A DNA stretch of 64,000 nucleotides from Methylobacterium sp. Leaf465 (GTDB taxonomy: Bacteria > Pseudomonadota > Alphaproteobacteria > Rhizobiales > Beijerinckiaceae): contig NZ_LMRA01000034.1 of the NCBI RefSeq assembly GCF_001424705.1, positions 307,988-371,987 on the forward strand. Reading direction: 5' to 3'. Below the pieces are notes generated by a model. It searched no databases. It was not told the DNA's origin and saw only the letters and a list, made by a program, of their open reading frames with translations. Numbering within the stretch: the first letter of the stretch is position 1; every line of letters begins with the position of its first letter. Of the stretch, positions 19,880 to 29,595 are shown piece by piece. A program made the translations under genes and the position numbers.

Positions 19880-21019
19880 ATGACCGGCTTCGAGACCCTC
19901 CCCCTGACCCGCCCCGCCTCGCAGCTCGTCACCGTGTTCGGCGGATCGGGCTTCCTCGGGCGCCACGTGGTGCGGGCGCTGGCCAAGCGCGGCTACCGGA
20001 TCCGGGTGGCCGTGCGCCGGCCCGACCTCGCCCTGTTCCTGCAGCCCCTCGGCAAGGTCGGCCAGATCGTCGCCGTCCAGGCCAACCTGCGCTACCCCGA
20101 CTCGATCGCCCGGGCGGTCCACGGCGCCGACATCGTCGTCAACCTCGTGGGCATCCTCCAGGAGACCGGCAAGCAGACCTTTTCGCAGCTGCAGGCGGAA
20201 GGCGCGGGCGAGATCGCCCGGGCGGCGGCCGCCGTCGGCGCGCCCCTGGTCCACGTCTCGGCCATCGGCGCCGATGCACACTCGCCCTCGCAATACGCCC
20301 GCACCAAGGCCCTCGGCGAGGCCCGGGTCGCCGAAGCCGGCGGTCCGCACGTGATCCTGCGGCCCTCGCTGGTGTTCGGCCCCGGCGACAGCTTCTTCAA
20401 CCGCTTCGCCGCCCTGGCCCGTGCCCTGCCGGTGCTGCCGCTGGCCGGCGCCGCGTCGCGCTTCCAGCCCGTCTACGTGGCCGACGTGGCCGAGGCGGTG
20501 GCCCGCGCCGTGGAGGGCCACGTGCCCGCCGGCAAGGTCTACGAACTCGGCGGCCCGGAGGTCGAGACTCTGGAATCGCTGGTGCGCTACATGCTCAAGG
20601 TCACGATGCGCAAGCGCGTGGTCCTCGGCCTGCCGCAGCCGGCCGCGATGTTCCAGGCCCGCGCTCTCGAGGTGGTCGACACCCTCACCCTCGGCCTCCT
20701 GCCGGACAGCCTGAAGCTCACCCGCGACCAGGTCGTCCTGCTCCAGAACGACAACGTCGTCTCCGAGACGGCCAAGGCCGAGGGGCGTACCCTGGAGGGC
20801 ATCGGCCTGCAGCCCACCGCCATGGAGGCGGTGGTGCCGGGCTACCTCTGGCGCTTCCGCAAGGCGGGCCAATTCGCCAAGATGCAGGAGTTCGAGAGCG
20901 CCATCCCCGAGACCCTGACGCCGAAGCCCTTCGTGCCGCGCAGCGGGAGCGGACCAGCCCTCGGGCCGGATTCGAATGCCCCGAGCCGGATGGGCGTGAG
21001 ATGGGGCACCCGGGGCTGA
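19880..21019 (+). CDS. Complex I NDUFA9-subunit-like NAD(P)-binding protein
   Basis: 379 aa, extended short-chain dehydrogenase fold. The Rossmann motif VFGGSGFLGRHVVRAL lies near residues 18-33, and AIGADAHSPSQYARTKALGE carries the YxxxK pair of this superfamily. Alphaproteobacterial members are usually annotated as NDUFA9-like proteins related to respiratory complex I assembly, but no nuo gene is nearby. The C-terminal 25 residues are low-complexity. It stands 160 nt after the EI24 gene and 57 nt before gltX. Confidence 0.87.
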   Translation: MTGFETLPLTRPASQLVTVFGGSGFLGRHVVRALAKRGYRIRVAVRRPDLALFLQPLGKVGQIVAVQANLRYPDSIARAVHGADIVVNLVGILQETGKQTFSQLQAEGAGEIARAAAAVGAPLVHVSAIGADAHSPSQYARTKALGEARVAEAGGPHVILRPSLVFGPGDSFFNRFAALARALPVLPLAGAASRFQPVYVADVAEAVARAVEGHVPAGKVYELGGPEVETLESLVRYMLKVTMRKRVVLGLPQPAAMFQARALEVVDTLTLGLLPDSLKLTRDQVVLLQNDNVVSETAKAEGRTLEGIGLQPTAMEAVVPGYLWRFRKAGQFAKMQEFESAIPETLTPKPFVPRSGSGPALGPDSNAPSRMGVRWGTRG

Positions 21020-21076
21020 GGCTTTCGCCCGTCACCGGAGTCCTCAGGGCCGGCGAAATGGTCTAGAGGGCGCCTC

Positions 21077-22459
21077 ATGACTCACGCCACCTCGCCCCAG
21101 GCCGACACGCCCCGCGCCGGCGCGCCCCTCGTGCGCTTCGCGCCCTCGCCCACCGGCTACCTGCACATCGGCAACGCCCGGCCGGCGCTCCTCAACGCGC
21201 TCTTCGCGCGGGCGCGGGGCGGGCGCTTCCTGCTGCGCCTCGACGACACCGACCGGGAGCGCTCGACGCAGGCCTTCGCCGACGCGGTCTCCGAGGACCT
21301 CGCCTGGCTCGGGATCGTGCCCGACCTGTTCGCGCGGCAATCCGACCGGGTGGCGGTCCACGATGCGGCCGCCGAACGCCTGAAGGCGATGGGCCGGCTC
21401 TATCCCTGCTACGAGACGCCGGAGGAGCTCGAGCGCCGCCGCCGGCGCCAGCTCGGGCGTGGCCAGCCGCCGATCTACGACCGGGCCGCCCTGACTCTGA
21501 CGGAGGCCGAGCGGGCTGCCCTGGAGTCGGAGGGTCGCACGCCGCACTGGCGCTTCAAGCTCGACGCCCGCTCGGTGGCCTGGGACGACCTCGTGCGCGG
21601 CCCCGCCCATGTCGACTGCGCCTCGCTCTCCGATCCGGTGCTGATCCGGGCCGACGGCAGCTACCTCTACACTCTGCCCTCCGTGGTCGACGACGCCGAG
21701 ATGGGCGTCACCCACGTCATCCGGGGCGAGGACCACGTCACCAACACCGGCGTGCAGGTGCAGATCTTCGAAGCCTTGAGCAGCGCGATCCCGGTCTTCG
21801 GCCATCACAACCTCCTGACCACCGCGGACGGGGAGGGGCTCTCGAAGCGCCTCGGCCACCTCTCGCTGCGCGGCCTGCGCGAGGCCGGCTACGAGCCGGG
21901 CGCCGTGCGCTCGCTGGCCGTGCTCACCGGGTCGGCCGAATCGGTCCGCGCCGTGGCGGGCCTGGACGAGCTCGCCGGCCTCGTCGACCTTGCGCAGATC
22001 TCGCGGGCTCCGGCGAAGTTCGACCCGCACGAGCTCGACGGGCTCAACGCCCGCCTCGTCCACGTCATGCCCTATGCGGAGGTCGCCGACCGCCTCGCGG
22101 CGCAGGGGGTCGCGTCCGAGCGCGCCGCGGCGTTCTGGGAGGCCGTGCGGTCCAACCTCGCCAAGGTCTCGGAGGCGGGCGACTGGTGGCGCGTGGTCAC
22201 CGGCCCGGTGAGCCCCGTCATCGCCGACCCGGCCTTCATCGGGGCCGCCGCCGCGCTCCTGCCGGCCGAGCCCTGGGACGGGGAGACCTGGAAGGCCTGG
22301 ACGGGGGCCGTGAAGGCCACCACGGGGGCCAAGGGCAAGGCGCTGTTCATGCCGCTGCGCCTCGCCATCACCGGGCTGGAGCACGGGCCGGATCTCGCCG
22401 GCCTGCTGCCGCTGATCGGGCGGGACGTGGTGCTCCGCCGGCTGGCGGGAGAGGGCTGA
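21077..22459 (+). CDS. gltX: Glutamate--tRNA ligase (class I)
   Basis: 460 aa glutamyl-tRNA synthetase. The HIGH motif reads HIGN at residues 30-33 within [17 protein letters not shown], and the KMSKS-equivalent is LSKRL at 255-259. Length and the presence of an anticodon-binding C-terminal half exclude the short GluQ paralogue. Alphaproteobacteria often carry two gltX genes; the KMSKS variant here fits the second copy, but that is inference. A hairpin follows directly after the stop. Confidence 0.92.
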   Translation: MTHATSPQADTPRAGAPLVRFAPSPTGYLHIGNARPALLNALFARARGGRFLLRLDDTDRERSTQAFADAVSEDLAWLGIVPDLFARQSDRVAVHDAAAERLKAMGRLYPCYETPEELERRRRRQLGRGQPPIYDRAALTLTEAERAALESEGRTPHWRFKLDARSVAWDDLVRGPAHVDCASLSDPVLIRADGSYLYTLPSVVDDAEMGVTHVIRGEDHVTNTGVQVQIFEALSSAIPVFGHHNLLTTADGEGLSKRLGHLSLRGLREAGYEPGAVRSLAVLTGSAESVRAVAGLDELAGLVDLAQISRAPAKFDPHELDGLNARLVHVMPYAEVADRLAAQGVASERAAAFWEAVRSNLAKVSEAGDWWRVVTGPVSPVIADPAFIGAAAALLPAEPWDGETWKAWTGAVKATTGAKGKALFMPLRLAITGLEHGPDLAGLLPLIGRDVVLRRLAGEG

Positions 22460-22497
22460 CGGCGGGTCCCTGCGGTGCATGCAGGCCCGACCCGCCG
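22460..22497 (+). terminator. Hairpin directly after gltX (terminator-like)
   Basis: CGGCGGGTC (22460-22468) pairs perfectly with GACCCGCCG (22489-22497), and an inner CTGC/GCAG pairing closes it further. It starts on the base after the stop codon. There is no T-tract, so intrinsic termination is plausible but not certain. Confidence 0.5.
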
Positions 22498-22576
22498 GCA
22501 CCCGTGACTGTCGCTGGCCGGGTGGGGCGCCTATATGCGGGCCCGACGCCCTCTTCATCCCGAGTTCCTGACCCGA

Positions 22577-24505
22577 ATGAGCACCGATCCCGCCCCGGCG
22601 GCACCGGCCGCGGCCGCGCCGCCCGCGCGCCCCGGCCTCGTCGCCACCTATCGCCGTCTCTGGCCCTATCTCTGGCCCCACGGCCGGCCCGACCTGCAGC
22701 GACGCGTCTTCCTCGCCTTCGGCCTGCTGATCGTCGCCAAGTTCGTGACGATGGTGACGCCCTTCACCTTCAAGTGGGCCACCGACGCCCTGGTGGCGCT
22801 GACCGACCCCAAGCCGGGTGCGGCCATCCCCACCGGGCTGTTTGCCGCCCCGATGCTGCTGATCGGCCTCTACGGCCTGTCGCGCATCCTCATGGCGGGT
22901 CTGACGCAGGTGCGCGACGGGCTGTTCGCCAAGGTGGCGATGCATGCGGTGCGCCGCCTCGCGCTCCAGACCTTCGAGCACATGCACCGGCTCTCCCTGC
23001 GCTTCCATCTGGAGCGCAAGACCGGCGGCCTGACCCGCGTGCTGGAGCGCGGGCGCGGCGGCATCGAGGAACTCTCGCGCCTGATGGTGCTGACGCTGGT
23101 GCCGACCATCGTCGAGTTCCTGCTCGTGATCGGCGTCCTCGCCTACGAGTTCGACTGGATCTACTCGGTGGTCGTGTTCGTGATGGTGGCGGCCTACCTC
23201 GCCTTCACCTGGAAGGCGACGCAGTGGCGCATCGAGATCCGGCGCCGGATGAACAATTCCGACACCGACGCCAACACCAAGGCAGTGGATTCGCTGCTGA
23301 ACTTCGAGACCGTGAAGTACTTCGGCGCCGAGCGGCGAGAGGCGGAACGCTACGACGTCTCAATGGCCAAGTACGAGAAGGCCTCGACGCAGACCTACGT
23401 CTCGCTCGCGGTGCTCAACGCCGGCCAGGCAGTAATCTTCACCGTGGGCATGACCATCGTGATGTGGCTGGCAGCGCGCGACATCATGGCGGGGCGTACC
23501 ACCCTCGGCGGCTTCGTGCTGGTCAACACCATGCTGGTGCAGCTCTCCATGCCGCTCAACTTCATGGGCATGATCTATCGCGAGATCAAACAGGCGCTGA
23601 TCGACATCGACGACATGTTCCAGATCCTGCACCGCAACCCGGAGATCGCCGACCGGCCGGACGCGCTGCCGCTCGCCGTCTCGGACGGCGTGGTGCGGTT
23701 CGAGGACGTGCGCTTCGCCTACGACCCGGCCCGGCCCATCCTCAAGGGTGTCAGCTTCGCGGTGCCCGCGGGCAAGACGGTGGCGATCGTCGGCCCTTCG
23801 GGGGCCGGCAAGTCGACCCTGTCGCGCCTGCTGTTCCGGTTCTACGAGCCGCAGGGCGGCCGCATCCTCATCGACGGCCAGGATATTTCGCGGGTCCGGC
23901 AGGCCAGCCTGCGGGCGGCCATCGGCATGGTTCCGCAGGACACGGTGCTGTTCAACGACACCATCGGCTACAACATCCGCTACGGCCGCTGGGACGCCAC
24001 CCCGGCGGAGGTGCGCGCCGCCGCCGCCCTGGCGCAGATCGACCGCTTCATCTCCGCCCTGCCGGAGGGCTACGACACGCCCGTGGGCGAGCGTGGCCTG
24101 AAGCTCTCGGGCGGCGAGAAGCAGCGCGTCGCCATCGCCCGGACCATCCTGAAGGGACCGCCGATCCTCGTCCTCGACGAGGCGACATCGGCCCTCGACT
24201 CCTTCACCGAGCGCGAGATCCAGGATGCCCTCGACACCGTGAGCCAGGGCCGCACCACCCTGGTCATTGCCCACCGTCTCTCCACGGTGGTCAATGCGGA
24301 CGAGATCATCGTCCTCGACAAGGGGGTGATCGTCGAGCGCGGCGACCACGCCACCCTGCTGGAGCAGGACGGCGTCTATGCCTCCATGTGGAGCCGTCAG
24401 CGCGAGGCCGACGCCGCCCTGGAGATCCTCCAGCGCAGCGAGGCGGCGCTGCCGGTGCCCAAGGAGCGACCGGCCCTCGTGCCGGAGCCGGCGCCCGCCG
24501 CGTAG
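22577..24505 (+). CDS. Atm1-type ABC exporter (half-transporter with fused ATPase)
   Basis: 642 aa ABC exporter with about six N-terminal membrane helices and a C-terminal ATPase. The segment LLNFETVKYFGAERREAERY is the hallmark of the Atm1/ABCB7 group, which exports glutathione-linked compounds for iron-sulfur cluster maturation or metal tolerance. The ATPase is intact: Walker A GPSGAGKST, signature LSGGEKQRVAIAR, Walker B ILVLDEATSALD. The ATG at 22577 (MSTDPAPA) removes an upstream stretch of doubtful residues. It converges on the LysM gene across a triplicated hairpin repeat. Confidence 0.92.
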   Translation: MSTDPAPAAPAAAAPPARPGLVATYRRLWPYLWPHGRPDLQRRVFLAFGLLIVAKFVTMVTPFTFKWATDALVALTDPKPGAAIPTGLFAAPMLLIGLYGLSRILMAGLTQVRDGLFAKVAMHAVRRLALQTFEHMHRLSLRFHLERKTGGLTRVLERGRGGIEELSRLMVLTLVPTIVEFLLVIGVLAYEFDWIYSVVVFVMVAAYLAFTWKATQWRIEIRRRMNNSDTDANTKAVDSLLNFETVKYFGAERREAERYDVSMAKYEKASTQTYVSLAVLNAGQAVIFTVGMTIVMWLAARDIMAGRTTLGGFVLVNTMLVQLSMPLNFMGMIYREIKQALIDIDDMFQILHRNPEIADRPDALPLAVSDGVVRFEDVRFAYDPARPILKGVSFAVPAGKTVAIVGPSGAGKSTLSRLLFRFYEPQGGRILIDGQDISRVRQASLRAAIGMVPQDTVLFNDTIGYNIRYGRWDATPAEVRAAAALAQIDRFISALPEGYDTPVGERGLKLSGGEKQRVAIARTILKGPPILVLDEATSALDSFTEREIQDALDTVSQGRTTLVIAHRLSTVVNADEIIVLDKGVIVERGDHATLLEQDGVYASMWSRQREADAALEILQRSEAALPVPKERPALVPEPAPAA

Positions 24506-24644
24506 GGGCCGCGCCGTCAGCCCCGCTTGTCGGGTTGCGACACCGTCGGGTCGGGGCTGCGCCGTCAGCCCCGTTTGTCGGCCTGCGGCACAGCCGGGTC
24601 GGGGCTGCGCCGTCAGCCCCGTTTGTCGGCCTGCGGCACAGCCG
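24505..24644. repeat. 48-bp tandem repeat, three copies, each a hairpin
   Basis: The core GCCGTCAGCCCC recurs at 24513, 24561 and 24609, exactly 48 nt apart. Copies 2 and 3 contain a perfect 8-bp hairpin CGGGGCTG-CGCCGT-CAGCCCCG (24552-24573 and 24600-24621); copy 1 has one mismatch. The rightmost copy overlaps the stop codon (24613-24615) and last residues of the minus-strand LysM gene. The array fills the gap between two convergent genes, so the hairpins may serve as terminators. Confidence 0.85.
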
Positions 24645-26616
24645 CGGTGCCGTCGGTGGGTAGGACGAAGATCTGGCCGGGATAGATCAGGTCGGGATTG
24701 CGGATCTGCGGCTGGTTGGCGTCGAAGATCACCGTGTAGCGCGTGCCCTTGCCGTAGATGCGCCGGCTGATCTGCCACAGGCTGTCGCCCCGGACGATCG
24801 TCGCGGTCCCGATCTCCGGGACGAAGACCGTGGGGCTCCGGTCCATGAGCGCCGGGGTCTGTGCCTGCATCTGGGCATGAGTCTGTGCCTGCATCTGGGC
24901 ATGAGTCTGGGCATGAGTCTGGGGAGCCGTCTGGGCCGTCTCCGGGACGGGACTTTTCGGCCCGCGCGCCTCGGCCTGGGCGGGCGGCGTGCCCGCGGTG
25001 GCGCGGGGCGGGGCCTGCGGCGACGGAGATCCCGACGCGGCTGCGTCCCGCGCGGCCGAGTCCTGCGCACGCGACGCCTGCGAGGGAGATTCTCGCGAGG
25101 CGGATTCGCGCGAGGGTGTTTCCTGTGAGCGGGCTTCCTGCGACGTCCGGGCCGGCCGCGCCGGGGCGGGGGCTGCCGACGCGGGTGCCGGCGTCGGCGC
25201 TTGCGGGGTTCCGGTCCCCGGGTTCGGGGGCGTTGTCCGGGGCACGGCCGCCGGGGGCAGCGTGGCCGGGTTCTCCGGCGTCCCCAGGCGTGCGACCGGG
25301 CCGGGCGCCACCGGCGGGGTGCCCGGCTGCGCGACGGCGGCCGCGCCCTCGGGCGATCGGCCCGCGCCCGCTGCCGCCGATTTGGCCACGGCCGCGGGCA
25401 CGGTGAAGGCGACCTCGGAGCGGGTCTTCACCTTGCCGGAGACGGGATCGACCTGGTCCACCCGGACCTTGTAGTCGCCCGGCCGGACGCCGCGCCCGAT
25501 GGTGAAGGCCACGCGCCCGTCGGCGCCGGCACTGCCGGGCGCCACCAGGGCGTCGTTGAGATAGAGCCGCACGGTGGCCCCGGGCGGGGCTTGGCTCGTG
25601 ACGTAGAGCCGTCCGCCCTCTTCCGCCTCGACGCTGACGATCTTCACCGGTCCGGTGCGGTCCGCGTCGGCCCTGCCGGAGCCGGCCTCCGCCGCCGGAT
25701 TCCGGGAGGCGCGGCCGTCGGGCACGGTCGTTGCGACGCGGCCGTCGGCCTTGCCGGTCCGCCCGCCCCCGGCCCTGTCCGAGAGATCTCTCCCCGAGGT
25801 GCCCTTGCCCGCGTCCGCCTTGTCCGAAACGGCCTTGCCGGAATCCGTGTTGCCGAGATCCGACTTGCCGGACTCGGTCTTGCCAAGCTCGGTTTTGCCG
25901 GTCGCGGCTTTCCCCGTCTCGGTCCTGCCCGCATCGGCAAGGGTGGTCCCCGGCGTCGCCGGAGCCGGGTCCGGCTGCGAGAGCACGATGGTGGGCTTGT
26001 CGGGGGAGGTCAGGGCGATGAGGGGCTTGGCATTGCGATGGGGCGAGACCACCACCGCCACGCTGTCGCGCGAGATCCGGGCCTGACCGTCGGCACCGAG
26101 CACCCGCAGGGTGATCTCACTGCTGCCGGTGGGCAGGGCGGGGGGCACGATGGCGAACTGGCCGGAGGGGTCGACGAGCGCACGGGCAATCGGCTCGTTG
26201 TCGCGCAGAAGCTCGACGGTGGTGTTGGGCGCGGCCCGCCCGGCGATCACCGCCTCGCCATTGGGCTCGATCCGGATGATGTCGAAGGTCGGCGCCTCGC
26301 TGCCCGGCGAGGTGCCCGAGGCCTGCGCCGACGGCTGGCCCGGGCCCAGGGCCGCCAGGGGCTTTCCCGCCGGCGCCGCCCCCTCCCCGGGGCTCGCATC
26401 CCGCCGGACCGGCGGATTCGGCTCGGCTGCGCCGTCCGTCCGGGCGGGGGGCTTGCCGGTGGGGGGGGCGCTCTCCTCGGGGGCGCCGGAGCCCGCCGGG
26501 GATCCGAGGCCGCGCTTGAACAGGGTGCCTGCGCCGTAGAGGGTGACCACGAGGGCAAAGCCCGCCAGAAGCCCCACGCAGGCGAGGAAGATGCTCCGTC
26601 GCAACTCCGCCCTCAT
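24613..26616 (-). CDS. Membrane-anchored LysM-domain protein with low-complexity repeats
   Basis: About 667 aa. A single N-terminal membrane helix (about residues 8-30) anchors the protein, with the rest presumably periplasmic. Two Ig-like segments are suggested around residues 110-200 and 320-400. Between them lies a run of short repeats rich in GKTE/SGKSD/DKADAGK (about residues 230-290). After 460 the chain is Pro/Ala/Ser-rich with SQE/SRES and QTHAQMQA repeats. The C-terminal LysM module (about 606-653) has RGDSLWQISRRIYG and NPDLIYPGQIFVLP, a peptidoglycan-binding fold. AAGGAG lies 9 nt before the ATG at 26616. The stop codon is inside the triplicated 48-bp repeat. Confidence 0.87.
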   Translation of the reverse strand: MRAELRRSIFLACVGLLAGFALVVTLYGAGTLFKRGLGSPAGSGAPEESAPPTGKPPARTDGAAEPNPPVRRDASPGEGAAPAGKPLAALGPGQPSAQASGTSPGSEAPTFDIIRIEPNGEAVIAGRAAPNTTVELLRDNEPIARALVDPSGQFAIVPPALPTGSSEITLRVLGADGQARISRDSVAVVVSPHRNAKPLIALTSPDKPTIVLSQPDPAPATPGTTLADAGRTETGKAATGKTELGKTESGKSDLGNTDSGKAVSDKADAGKGTSGRDLSDRAGGGRTGKADGRVATTVPDGRASRNPAAEAGSGRADADRTGPVKIVSVEAEEGGRLYVTSQAPPGATVRLYLNDALVAPGSAGADGRVAFTIGRGVRPGDYKVRVDQVDPVSGKVKTRSEVAFTVPAAVAKSAAAGAGRSPEGAAAVAQPGTPPVAPGPVARLGTPENPATLPPAAVPRTTPPNPGTGTPQAPTPAPASAAPAPARPARTSQEARSQETPSRESASRESPSQASRAQDSAARDAAASGSPSPQAPPRATAGTPPAQAEARGPKSPVPETAQTAPQTHAQTHAQMQAQTHAQMQAQTPALMDRSPTVFVPEIGTATIVRGDSLWQISRRIYGKGTRYTVIFDANQPQIRNPDLIYPGQIFVLPTDGTAAVPQADKRG

Positions 26617-26837
26617 GACACGCCACTCCTTCGTCCACCGGCACGGCGGCCGAAATTCCATCGCCGCGGGATCGGGCCCGTCGACAAACCGGCGATTGAT
26701 GGCGACATATTAGCGAACATGATCGGATCACCAAATCATACCCGCCGGATCACGGCCGGATCTTCCGTAAAATCAGCAGTTTGGCTCGTGGACCGCGGCG
26801 GACGGGCCCCGGCCGCTGCGCATCAGGGAGGTCCGGC

Positions 26838-27440
26838 ATGGCTCCGGTAAGGACGGTCTGCGTCTATTGCGGCTCGGGCTTCGGCGGCGATCCGGCCTTC
26901 ACGGCCGCGGCCGTGACCCTCGGCAAGGCCCTGGCGGAGGCCGGGATCGGCCTCGTCTACGGCGGCGGCAATGTCGGCCTGATGGGCACCGTCGCCCGGG
27001 CGGTCCTCGAGAACGGCGGCCACGTCACCGGCATCATCCCGGATTTCCTGAAATCGCGCGAGCGCATGCTCGACGAGATCCAGGAGACCATCGTCGTGGA
27101 GGACATGCACACCCGCAAGCGGCTGATGTTCGAGCGCTCGGACGCCTTCGTGGCCCTTCCCGGCGGCATCGGCACCCTGGAGGAGTTGGTGGAGCAGCTC
27201 ACCTGGGCGCAGCTCGGCCAGCACAACAAGCCGATCCTGCTGCTCTCGGTGGCAGATTTCTGGACGCCCCTCCTGACGCTCCTCGACCACATGCGGGGGC
27301 AGGGCTTCATCCGGGAAGGGCTCGACCTGAGCTACCTCGTGGCCACCGAGGCGGCCGACGTGGTCGGCCTGCTGCGCGACGCGGCCGGATCGGTCGCGCC
27401 GGCCCCCGCCGCCGAAGCCCTGGTGGCGGAGCGGTTCTGA
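26838..27440 (+). CDS. LOG-family protein (TIGR00730, cytokinin riboside monophosphate phosphoribohydrolase type)
   Basis: 200 aa. The motifs YGGGNVGLMG (about residues 38-47) and PGGIGTLEELVEQ (about 110-122) define the LOG family, whose members cleave nucleoside 5'-monophosphates to base and ribose phosphate. In plants and some plant-associated bacteria this yields cytokinins; a general nucleotide-salvage role is equally possible. GGGAGG at 26826-26831 precedes the ATG. It is divergent from the LysM gene over a 221-nt AT-richer gap (about 26690-26785) that probably holds promoters for both. Confidence 0.9.
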   Translation: MAPVRTVCVYCGSGFGGDPAFTAAAVTLGKALAEAGIGLVYGGGNVGLMGTVARAVLENGGHVTGIIPDFLKSRERMLDEIQETIVVEDMHTRKRLMFERSDAFVALPGGIGTLEELVEQLTWAQLGQHNKPILLLSVADFWTPLLTLLDHMRGQGFIREGLDLSYLVATEAADVVGLLRDAAGSVAPAPAAEALVAERF

Positions 27441-27468
27441 GGCGACGGCCCCGGCGCGGCGGCCCGGC

Positions 27469-28848
27469 TCAGGTCGCCACGCTCCAGGTCGTCCCGTCCT
27501 TGCCGTCCTTCACGGCGACGCCCATGCCCAGGAGTTCGTCGCGGATCCGGTCCGAAGCGGCCCAGTCCTTGGCGGCCCGGGCCGCGCGCCGGTCGGCGAT
27601 CAGCGCCTCGACCCGGGCGACGTCGACGCCGGCTGCCCGGATGGTGCCCTGGTCGCGCGCCGACTTCGTCTGGGTAAGCAGGCCGAGGAGGTTCGCCCCG
27701 GCCTTCAGGGCCGCTGGCTCGTCGAGGCGGTGCAGCTCGGCGAGTGCCGCGGCGGTGTTGAGGTCGTCGAGGAGCGGCTCGCGCACGCCCTCCGGGATCG
27801 CCGCGGCCGCGGCCACGTCGCCGACGACCCCGTACCAGCGGTCGAGCATCCGGGCCGCCTCCTCGAGGCCGCGCAGGGTCCAGTCGATCGGCTGGCGATA
27901 ATGCGTCTTGAGCATAGCGAGGCGCGCGACCTCGCCGGGCCAATCCTTCAGCACGTCCCGGATCGTGATGAAGTTGCCCAGCGACTTCGACATCTTCTCC
28001 CCCTCCACCTGGAGGAAGCCGTTGTGGAGCCAGACGTCGGCCATCACGTCGGTGCCGAAGCAGCAGCGCGACTGGGCGACCTCGTTCTCGTGGTGCGGGA
28101 AGATGAGGTCGATGCCGCCGGCATGGATGTCGAACCGCTCGCCGAGATGCTTCCAGGACATCGCCGAGCACTCGATGTGCCAGCCCGGCCGGCCGGGCTC
28201 GGCGATCCCGCAGGGGGAGGGCCAGGACGGCTCGCCGGGCTTCGAGGGCTTCCACAGCACGAAGTCGAGGGGCGAGCGCTTGTAGGGCGCGACCTCGACG
28301 CGGGCTCCGGCTTCCATCTCGTCCAGGGGACGCTTCGAGAGGGCGCCGTAATCGGGCATCGAGGGCACGTCGAAGAGCACGTGGCCGTCCGCCACGTAGG
28401 CATGGCCGCGCGTCACCAGGCCGGCGATGATGGTGTGCATCTCGGCGATGTGGTCGGTGGCCCGCGGCTCGACGAAGCGCGGGCGCCCGCCCGGCACGTT
28501 GACGTCCTCCGGCATCAGCACGCCGAGTTCGCGGATGTCGGCGTGGAAGGCCTTCAGGGTGCCGTCGGTGAGTTCCCGGATGCTGATGCCGCGCTCGGCG
28601 GCCCGCGCGTTGATCTTGTCGTCCACGTCCGTGACGTTGCGGGCATAGGTGACGTGGGGCGCGCCGTAGAGGTGGCGCAGCAGGCGAAACAGCAGGTCGA
28701 AGACGATGATCGGCCGGGCGTTGCCGATATGGGCGGCGTCGTAGACGGTGGGGCCGCAGGCATACATCCGCACGTTCGTGGGATCGATCGGCGTGAAGGC
28801 GGCCTTCTCGCGGGTCAGCGTGTTGTAGAGCCGCAACATCGAGGCCAT
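27469..28848 (-). CDS. cysS: Cysteine--tRNA ligase
   Basis: 459 aa class I synthetase. The N-terminal [17 protein letters not shown] holds the zinc cysteine and the HIGH motif (HIGN). [10 protein letters not shown] and [11 protein letters not shown] provide the remaining zinc ligands, and KMSKSLGNF is intact. I chose the ATG at 28848 because AAGGAAAG lies 4 nt upstream; the frame continues to 29274 but those residues are not part of the family. It converges on the LOG gene with a 28-nt gap. Confidence 0.95.
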   Translation of the reverse strand: MASMLRLYNTLTREKAAFTPIDPTNVRMYACGPTVYDAAHIGNARPIIVFDLLFRLLRHLYGAPHVTYARNVTDVDDKINARAAERGISIRELTDGTLKAFHADIRELGVLMPEDVNVPGGRPRFVEPRATDHIAEMHTIIAGLVTRGHAYVADGHVLFDVPSMPDYGALSKRPLDEMEAGARVEVAPYKRSPLDFVLWKPSKPGEPSWPSPCGIAEPGRPGWHIECSAMSWKHLGERFDIHAGGIDLIFPHHENEVAQSRCCFGTDVMADVWLHNGFLQVEGEKMSKSLGNFITIRDVLKDWPGEVARLAMLKTHYRQPIDWTLRGLEEAARMLDRWYGVVGDVAAAAAIPEGVREPLLDDLNTAAALAELHRLDEPAALKAGANLLGLLTQTKSARDQGTIRAAGVDVARVEALIADRRAARAAKDWAASDRIRDELLGMGVAVKDGKDGTTWSVAT

Positions 28849-29177
28849 GAAACTTTCCTTACGTCCCGGGCCTCCATCCGGACCCGTCCGTCCCTGAAAA
28901 CACCGCAGCGCGTTGGTTTCGCGCGGCTTTTGCCGCAGCGCACCCAAGCGCCCGCCACACCGTCGCCGCGTTCCGCCCGGGGCCCTGTTGCGCGAAGGCG
29001 ACGGCCGGGCCGCCCGTCCTGCGCTACCCCAAAACCATGAGCAATTCGAGAACGACGCCGGACCGGCACGCCTTCGAAACGCCTGCCGCGAAAACGACGG
29101 CACGGCGAAAGGGTTTGTTAACCTGGTGCCGCGAAATTTTCGCCCCATACGCTTCCGACACCAGCAAGGTTCTGCCC

Positions 29178-29516
29178 ATGCGCCGCGCGACCGCCAGTAT
29201 CGGCGCTCTTCTCGCTCTCGTCCTCTCCGCCCACGGCGCCCTCGCCTCCGACGGGGAGAGCCCGGCCAAGGCACCCGGCACCGTCGAGAAGACGTTCCTG
29301 ATCCCGTCGAGCGAGGGGTACGGCGTCGGCGACTGCCTCACCAATGGCGAGAGCGCCTGCGGCCAGGTGGTGGCCAATGCCTGGTGCGAGGCGCAGGGCT
29401 TCGCCTCTGCCGGCTCCTTCGGCGTCGCCGCCCAGGACGAATATACCGGCGCGATCCCGCCGGCCCCGGTGGCCAAGCCCGCCGAGCGCCCGATCCGGAT
29501 CACCTGCCAGGATTGA
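29178..29516 (+). CDS. Small secreted cysteine-containing hypothetical protein
   Basis: 112 aa, function unknown. A signal peptide is clear (RR, hydrophobic core [14 protein letters not shown], cleavage near residue 22). The mature part has four cysteines in [21 protein letters not shown] and ITCQD, suggesting two disulfides in the periplasm. The ATG at 29178 follows AAGG at a workable distance; the longer frame from 29037 adds residues that would bury the signal peptide. It converges on the CreA-like gene across a hairpin. Confidence 0.72.
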   Translation: MRRATASIGALLALVLSAHGALASDGESPAKAPGTVEKTFLIPSSEGYGVGDCLTNGESACGQVVANAWCEAQGFASAGSFGVAAQDEYTGAIPPAPVAKPAERPIRITCQD

Positions 29517-29519
29517 ATC

Positions 29520-29545
29520 CTCGGGTGGGATGGATTCCGCCCGAG
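29520..29545. terminator. Hairpin between convergent genes
   Basis: CTCGGGTGG (29520-29528) pairs with CCGCCCGAG (29537-29545), 9 bp with one G-T pair and an 8-nt loop. It begins 4 nt after the small secreted gene's stop and lies 51 nt beyond the CreA-like stop, so it could act in both directions. No T-tract. Confidence 0.45.
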
Positions 29546-29595
29546 CGTGGCAGGCAGCCGGGTCGCTCCAACGTGAGGCGATCCGGTCTCCCGGC

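Noticed and set aside
24505..24644. A CRISPR array or an attachment site
   Set aside because: The 48-bp units are contiguous and overlap a stop codon; no spacers, integrase or tRNA nearby.
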